From NCBI GenBank assembly GCA_002425825.1, contig DIMZ01000102.1, forward strand, positions 1 through 11,769: DNA of 11,769 nucleotides, read 5' to 3'. Position 1 is the first letter of the stretch. Each line of letters starts with the position of its first letter. Position numbers and translations under genes: made by a program. This DNA is from Cloacimonetes bacterium UBA5553 (GTDB taxonomy: Bacteria > Cloacimonadota > Cloacimonadia > Cloacimonadales > Cloacimonadaceae). Below the pieces are notes generated by a model. It was not told the DNA's origin. It ran no database searches and saw only the letters and a program-made list of their open reading frames with translations. Shown piece after piece: positions 7,385 to 11,769 of this stretch.

Positions 7385-7645
7385 ATGCCCCAACACAAAG
7401 CACCCATGAAGAGAATGAAGACAGACAAGAAACGTAATGCACGTAACAACTACGTAAAGCGTACAATTAAAACATTGGCCAAGCAATTAGGCACCGAAAA
7501 CACTGTGGAAGCCAAAGAGCAAATGCTGTCCAAACTCTATTCTCAGCTTGATAAAGCCGCCAAAAAGGGAGTAATCCACAAGAGAACAGCTTCCAGACGT
7601 AAGGCCAGACTTGCTGAACTGGTGAACAAGAGCAAAGCCGAATAA
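7385..7645 (+). CDS. rpsT: Small ribosomal subunit protein bS20
   Basis: This 86-residue, very basic protein binds 16S rRNA early in 30S assembly. The start MPQHKAPMKRMKTDKKRNARN is the usual S20 opening, as in Chlorobi/Bacteroidetes-type S20 proteins. The family's second signature is at the end: KAAKKGVIHKRTASRRKARL (about 57-76). Length is normal and nothing is missing. GAGGA (7376-7380) lies 4 nt before ATG 7385. An intrinsic terminator follows 6 nt after the stop codon, so rpsT is probably mainly monocistronic with some readthrough into mtgA. In E. coli, S20 represses its own translation; no such site can be identified here. Confidence 0.97.
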   Translation: MPQHKAPMKRMKTDKKRNARNNYVKRTIKTLAKQLGTENTVEAKEQMLSKLYSQLDKAAKKGVIHKRTASRRKARLAELVNKSKAE

Positions 7646-7651
7646 ATAGTT

Positions 7652-7675
7652 AGCCCTTACACAGGGCTTTTTTTT
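7652..7675 (+). terminator. Rho-independent terminator after rpsT, overlapping the mtgA leader
   Basis: AGCCCT (7652-7657) pairs with AGGGCT (7663-7668) across the 5-nt loop TACAC, followed by a run of eight T (7668-7675). The last T is only 4 nt before the mtgA start codon at 7680. The only Shine-Dalgarno-like bases for mtgA (AGGG, 7663-7666) are inside the 3' arm of the stem. Confidence 0.85.
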
Positions 7676-7679
7676 GTAT

Positions 7680-8351
7680 ATGAAGGCTAAACGGCCGATC
7701 TTAGTGCGGATTGCAAGATTCGTATTAGTAGTTCATTTGTGGTTTTGGGGGATAATTGCAGCGCTGTCATTGCTATATTCTGTTATAAATCCCCCTGTAA
7801 CCCCATTGATGATCCAACGCTATTTAGTTCGCGGCTACCCCATCAGAAGCCGTGAATACATTCCCCTAAAAGACATCCCCAAGCGTACTCAAAACATGCT
7901 TATCGCTATTGAAGACGGTAATTTTTACAAGCATTTTGGCTTCGAATGGAGGATGGTGAAGGAAGCCTATGAGCGAAACAAGAAAGCCGGGCGCATCCGC
8001 TTTGGAGCCAGCACACTCAGTAATCAACTGGCACGAACACTATTCTTAACCACAGATAGAAACTATTTGCGTAAATATCTGGAAGTGCAGGTGACACTTA
8101 TCATGGAAATCTGCATGACCAAGAAGAGGATGCTAGAGCTGTATTTGAACTATGTGGAATGGGGAAAAGGCGTGTATGGCATAGAAACTGCGTCGAGGTA
8201 TTATTACGGAACAAGCTGTAAGAGGCTATCGCGGGATCAATCCATGCGTATGATCAGCATACTTACCAATCCCATTAAGTATAGTCCCCAAACCTTCCAT
8301 CAATCTGCTTCCGCCAGGCAACGTTATAACTTGTTGCAGAGATATTTCTGA
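7680..8351 (+). CDS. mtgA: Monofunctional biosynthetic peptidoglycan transglycosylase (GT51)
   Basis: The 223-residue protein polymerises glycan strands from lipid II at the outer face of the inner membrane. One N-terminal transmembrane helix (about 10-36) is followed by a single GT51 domain with no transpeptidase domain, the normal MtgA length. Visible motifs are EDGNFYKHFG (78-87, catalytic E78), GASTLSNQLARTLF (109-122) and RKYLEVQ (131-137, probably the second catalytic Glu E135). KKRMLELYLNYVEWG followed by GVYGIETASRYYYG spans about 148-177. ATG 7680 is chosen over the TTG at 7674, which lies inside the terminator T-run. The stop overlaps the next start (TGATG), indicating translational coupling. 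The lack of a free ribosome site, with the AGGG sequestered in the hairpin, suggests low expression or readthrough control. Confidence 0.94.
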   Translation: MKAKRPILVRIARFVLVVHLWFWGIIAALSLLYSVINPPVTPLMIQRYLVRGYPIRSREYIPLKDIPKRTQNMLIAIEDGNFYKHFGFEWRMVKEAYERNKKAGRIRFGASTLSNQLARTLFLTTDRNYLRKYLEVQVTLIMEICMTKKRMLELYLNYVEWGKGVYGIETASRYYYGTSCKRLSRDQSMRMISILTNPIKYSPQTFHQSASARQRYNLLQRYF

Positions 8352-9655
8352 TGGATGAGAAGTTTTTATATCACATTTGGGATGCCGGGCATACCAGAAA
8401 CGACCTGAAAACAGTTAGCGGCAAGAAGCTAAGCATTAAGTACCAGGGTCAATTCAACACGCAAAGAGGACCCGACTTTGTAAATGCGATTCTGGATATA
8501 GACGGCGAAATGCTGAATGGTGCTGTGGAGATTCATGTAAACACGCAAGACTGGAAAAAGCACAATCATCAGGAAGATGAATTCTATAATCCTGTTATCC
8601 TCCATGCAGTATTGAATCATGATAGCCCGTATGTGCATACGGTGAAAGAGAATGGAGACCTGGTAGAGATTGTAGAGCTAAAAGACCAGCTATCAGACGA
8701 CATAATAAAGCTTATTAATCAGGCACCAATCACTTTACCCAAAAGTGGATATGACTATTGTGAGCTGTTGTCGGCTATTGATAGCGATAGGCTTTTAGCA
8801 ATTCTGGCAATCCACGGTAAACAGCGGTTTATGGGAAAAGTGCGCAGGTTTAATGCTTCGCTTTCGATAAGCGGTTTTGACCAGATTCTTTACGAAGGCG
8901 TGATGGAAGCCATCGGTTATGATAAGAATAAGTTCAATATGTTTCAGCTTGCCCAAAGCATCCCCATCGAGAGCATAAAGCAGTGGCAAACAGAGGGGCT
9001 GGACTATATTAGTTTATGCGCAATCCTGTGCTGTTCGAGTGGTTTACTGGCAAAAAGTGGCAATCGACTAAGTGATAGCGTGCGCACGAAACTGATAGAC
9101 GCCTATGAACGGCAAATGTTTTACGGGAAAAGAATCAGTATCGATTGGCAACTATTCCGCATCCGACCCGGTAATCACCCGTTGATTCGATTGATTCATT
9201 TAACCAAGTTCATTTATAAAGGATTGTCTGAAGGTTTATTGAGCTTGATTCTGAGGGATGTGGAGTCAGATTGTATAAGTGCCAAAGAGCGTTACCAGAG
9301 ATTTCAAAAGCTGTTTGCCAGCACGGAAAATGAGCTGCTTGGCAAATCGACGGGATTGGGGAAAAGCGTAGTAAACAACATATTTATAAACATCTATCTG
9401 CCAGTTATGTACCTCTATGCACAAAAGGTTTCCGATAGCGCATTGGCTACATCAGTTTTGGACTCATGGAATGGATTCGGGGCTTTGCCTGAGAACTACA
9501 TAACTCGCTTTATGGGCAGGCATATAAATGCAGGGCAACTGAGTAAAGTGAATAAGCACTCGCTTCACCAACAGGGTTTGATGGATATCTTCTATCGCAC
9601 CTGTCGATATCACCTTTGTAAAGAATGCATGGGGCAAAACAAGATTTATGGCTAA
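8351..9655 (+). CDS. DUF2851 family protein of unknown function
   Basis: The 434-residue protein matches the DUF2851 pattern as I remember it. It opens with FLYHIWDAG and a TVSGKKLSI strand. A conserved N-terminal block follows: RGPDF (39-43), GAVEIHV (57-63), DWKKHNH (67-73) and YNPVILHAVLNH (79-90). The order PD...VEIH resembles a PD-(D/E)XK nuclease core (D42, E60) with His in place of Lys; that is inference, and the family has no assigned activity that I know of. The rest is mostly helical. The C-terminus holds a Cys cluster C418-x4-C423-x2-C426 with H421, a possible metal site. There is no signal peptide or membrane helix, so it is cytoplasmic. The start shares one base with the mtgA stop, and the end overlaps the next gene by 8 nt, so the three are probably one operon. 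Confidence 0.85.
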   Translation: MDEKFLYHIWDAGHTRNDLKTVSGKKLSIKYQGQFNTQRGPDFVNAILDIDGEMLNGAVEIHVNTQDWKKHNHQEDEFYNPVILHAVLNHDSPYVHTVKENGDLVEIVELKDQLSDDIIKLINQAPITLPKSGYDYCELLSAIDSDRLLAILAIHGKQRFMGKVRRFNASLSISGFDQILYEGVMEAIGYDKNKFNMFQLAQSIPIESIKQWQTEGLDYISLCAILCCSSGLLAKSGNRLSDSVRTKLIDAYERQMFYGKRISIDWQLFRIRPGNHPLIRLIHLTKFIYKGLSEGLLSLILRDVESDCISAKERYQRFQKLFASTENELLGKSTGLGKSVVNNIFINIYLPVMYLYAQKVSDSALATSVLDSWNGFGALPENYITRFMGRHINAGQLSKVNKHSLHQQGLMDIFYRTCRYHLCKECMGQNKIYG

Positions 9656-11769
9656 TATGAACGCAAAAGCTATGCAGGACAGGCAAAAAGCAACCATAGA
9701 TATGGTAACCAAGCTGTATGTTTATACGCTGAAATCTGACAACGAGATAAGCGATAAAGAAATTGGCATCTTATATTCTATTCTCACAAACCTCTTTGCG
9801 CATGTAGATGTGTCGTGGGAAGCCTACGTTGGTGAGGTGATAAACAGCGAATACAAAATTGAAGAGGTTTTGGAATACCTGAACAAGCACTTATCGAAGC
9901 TAGACAAAGTAAGATTGCTTCAAAGCTTGGTGATACTTGCTAAAACAGAAGGTGAATTGCGGGTTTCTGAAATAACTGAGATACTGGATTTCTGCAAAAA
10001 ACTGGAACTAAATCCCGAAGGCTTCGTAAACTTGATAGATTATTTCGAATCCAGTAGTAGCGGAGATATTAGCATTAGTTGCGAGCACTCTGTTTCGCAT
10101 GTGCGCTATTCTTTGTTTTCAGACTACGTGGTGTTCGGCTCGTCCCTTAGTGCAGATATCAGATTTCGTAACAACAATTTGGCGGCATACGAAATGTCGC
10201 TATACTCCATAGACAATCACTTGTTTATTGCCCTTGGCTCTATTTCCACTCTAAAGGTTAACGAGCAGCCAGCCAAGCCCAATAGCATCATCTTGCTCCA
10301 TCCTGATAGTGCGATTACCGTAGGCAACATGGAGTTTAGCCATAGCTGTTTACTAAAGATTTATGGGCATCGTGATGCCAATGATGAGATTGTGTTTCAC
10401 AAAAGCAGCTATGACTTTATCGTTACCAAGCGCGGGTTATGGTATTCCCTGGGTATTCGAGGTGGTAGCATTGCTCTAAACGGCAAAGAAATGCTCCACA
10501 ACAAACGCTATGAGATATATTATGACGACACCCTCCAAATCCATAATTATGCTCCCTGGAATCTGACCGTTTTAATAGAGAACCGTAGCAGTATCGGATT
10601 GGATGATCTAGTCCCCAAATCATTGTATATTAACCACGAAAGGGATTTCTTTGACCTCTCGCGGGTAGAAACAGAAAAGAGCCTGGCATATATTGAGGGA
10701 AGTGATGGAGTATTCTATCTCCACCCACCTAAACCGGGCTGGAAGATATATGTAAACCAGAAGCTGGTGGAAGACATTGTAGCTATTGCCCTAAACTCTG
10801 ATACAATTAGCATAAACAACCGTAACTTCAGGATAAACAGTTTTTATGACCTGATCGAAACACCCTTCGAGATAAAAACACTAAGCATTGCCGATGTGAA
10901 GCACTATTTCCCTGATGGTCAATTGGCATTGGACAGCATATCATGCACTGCAAAGAAAGGAAACCTAATAGGGATATTGGGGCAAAGCGGTTGTGGCAAA
11001 TCCACGCTGGTGAAGATACTTTCCGGTGAGATAAAGCCTACCTATGGTCAGTTGCTGGTGGATGGCAAAGACCTCTATAGTAATGTATCGTATTATCTGG
11101 AGTTCTTTGGTTACGTTCCCCAAGACGATTTGCTATACCCATATCTAACCGTGTATGAGAACCTTTGGTATAGACTACGCTTGCGCATGCCGACTATTTC
11201 TGCTGCCAGTCTGGAACAGAAGATAAATAACATTCTGCACCAGGTAAACCTAACTCATCAAAGAGATACAAAAGTTGGCGATTTCAAAAAAAAGAACATA
11301 AGCGGAGGAGAGCGTAAGCGATTGAATATTGCTTTAGAACTTCTTTTTGAACCCACTGTTATTATCTGCGACGAACCAACTAGTGGACTGTCATTTACAG
11401 ATGCTGAGCAGATTATAGACATCTTAAGCTCTCTAACCAAACAGGGTAAGATTGTAATAATCACCATACACCAGCCCAATAGCAGCATTTATAGGAAATT
11501 CGACCAGGTTGTGCTGATGGATATGGGCGGAAGAATGGCGTATTTCGGCACACCGAAAGACTGTTTCTCATACTTTGATGAGGAGCTATCGGCTATTACT
11601 GTGCGGGCATCAGACATCGAAAAGAAAAAGCAGCTTATGACATCTGACTTCATGTATGACGTTATTACTTACCCAGAATACAATGAATTTAACGAGCCAG
11701 TTTACGAGCAGATAAACAAATACATTCAGCCAAAGCGTAAGTTTTCTCCCGAGTACTGGCGTGATAAGT
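9648..11769 (+). CDS. TerB/FHA-like/ABC ATPase fusion protein, ABCG-ABC2 exporter type (3' end beyond window)
   Basis: Hand translation shows one frame open from ATG 9648 to the window edge (707 codons, no stop). ATG 9657 is an alternative start; neither has a clear ribosome site, and the 8-nt overlap with DUF2851 suggests coupling. Residues about 20-135 are helical and TerB-like (ILAKTEGELRVSEI). Residues about 150-232 look like a degenerate FHA domain (VVFGSSLSADIRF, then LGSISTLKVNEQ, then ITVGNMEF). Two further beta-rich modules (about 245-320 and 345-405) repeat the N-G/VNQKL-type turn. The nucleotide-binding domain has Walker A GQSGCGKST (445-453), Q492, signature ISGGERKRLNIAL (551-563), Walker B VIICDEPTSGLS with D575/E576, and H608 in IHQPNS. 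This signature and YFGTPKD afterwards are ABCG-like, so a C-terminal ABC2 membrane domain is expected downstream. It is probably an exporter whose activity is gated by phospho-Thr binding; substrate unknown. Confidence 0.88.
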   Translation, partial: MANMNAKAMQDRQKATIDMVTKLYVYTLKSDNEISDKEIGILYSILTNLFAHVDVSWEAYVGEVINSEYKIEEVLEYLNKHLSKLDKVRLLQSLVILAKTEGELRVSEITEILDFCKKLELNPEGFVNLIDYFESSSSGDISISCEHSVSHVRYSLFSDYVVFGSSLSADIRFRNNNLAAYEMSLYSIDNHLFIALGSISTLKVNEQPAKPNSIILLHPDSAITVGNMEFSHSCLLKIYGHRDANDEIVFHKSSYDFIVTKRGLWYSLGIRGGSIALNGKEMLHNKRYEIYYDDTLQIHNYAPWNLTVLIENRSSIGLDDLVPKSLYINHERDFFDLSRVETEKSLAYIEGSDGVFYLHPPKPGWKIYVNQKLVEDIVAIALNSDTISINNRNFRINSFYDLIETPFEIKTLSIADVKHYFPDGQLALDSISCTAKKGNLIGILGQSGCGKSTLVKILSGEIKPTYGQLLVDGKDLYSNVSYYLEFFGYVPQDDLLYPYLTVYENLWYRLRLRMPTISAASLEQKINNILHQVNLTHQRDTKVGDFKKKNISGGERKRLNIALELLFEPTVIICDEPTSGLSFTDAEQIIDILSSLTKQGKIVIITIHQPNSSIYRKFDQVVLMDMGGRMAYFGTPKDCFSYFDEELSAITVRASDIEKKKQLMTSDFMYDVITYPEYNEFNEPVYEQINKYIQPKRKFSPEYWRDK

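Noticed and set aside
10423..10623. Minus-strand frame within the ABC gene
   Set aside because: It lies opposite a continuous coding frame with clear domain motifs.

Overview
The window looks like chromosomal DNA of an uncultured, moderately AT-rich Gram-negative-type bacterium, most likely Cloacimonadota (Candidatus Cloacimonas-like) or a neighbouring FCB-group lineage. This is inferred from the three secreted proteins ending in the YPNPFNPTT...VYNLKGQ...WDG.D..G...SG.Y sorting-type domain, from S20 starting MPQHK, and from DUF2851, a family I associate with that part of the tree. No rRNA, tRNA, CRISPR or transposase was seen.

Left block (about 1-7270), surface/secreted proteins, all on the + strand. 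Two paralogous secreted beta-sandwich proteins (213-1223 and 6220-7233) flank a 1554-residue mosaic subtilase (1379-6043). The subtilase has, in order, a signal peptide, propeptide, S8 catalytic domain, VCBS/FG-GAP-like repeats, a parallel beta-helix, a TPR-like helical part and a C-terminal sorting-type domain. The paralogs share a nearly identical 3' end that runs about 37 nt past both stop codons and then breaks off abruptly, at a Shine-Dalgarno plus start codon with no gene behind it. A perfect 17-bp stem (6051-6086) separates the protease from the second paralog.

Right block (7385-11769), conserved cellular genes. rpsT (ribosomal protein S20) is followed by an intrinsic terminator. Then come three tightly overlapped genes: a monofunctional peptidoglycan glycosyltransferase (mtgA), a DUF2851 protein of unknown function, and a large ABC transporter ATPase protein. 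The last gene stays open to the window edge and is truncated there. Its reading frame, translated by hand, gives a TerB-like helical domain, one recognisable FHA-like module, two further possible beta-sandwich modules, and a complete ABCG/ABC2-type nucleotide-binding domain. The membrane part should lie beyond the window.

Working picture: the left block makes proteins that cross the inner membrane by Sec and are probably anchored or released by a type IX-like route. The right block links S20 transcription, cell-wall polymerisation and a possibly phospho-regulated ABC exporter. The functional links between genes are inference; the domain calls rest on visible motifs.
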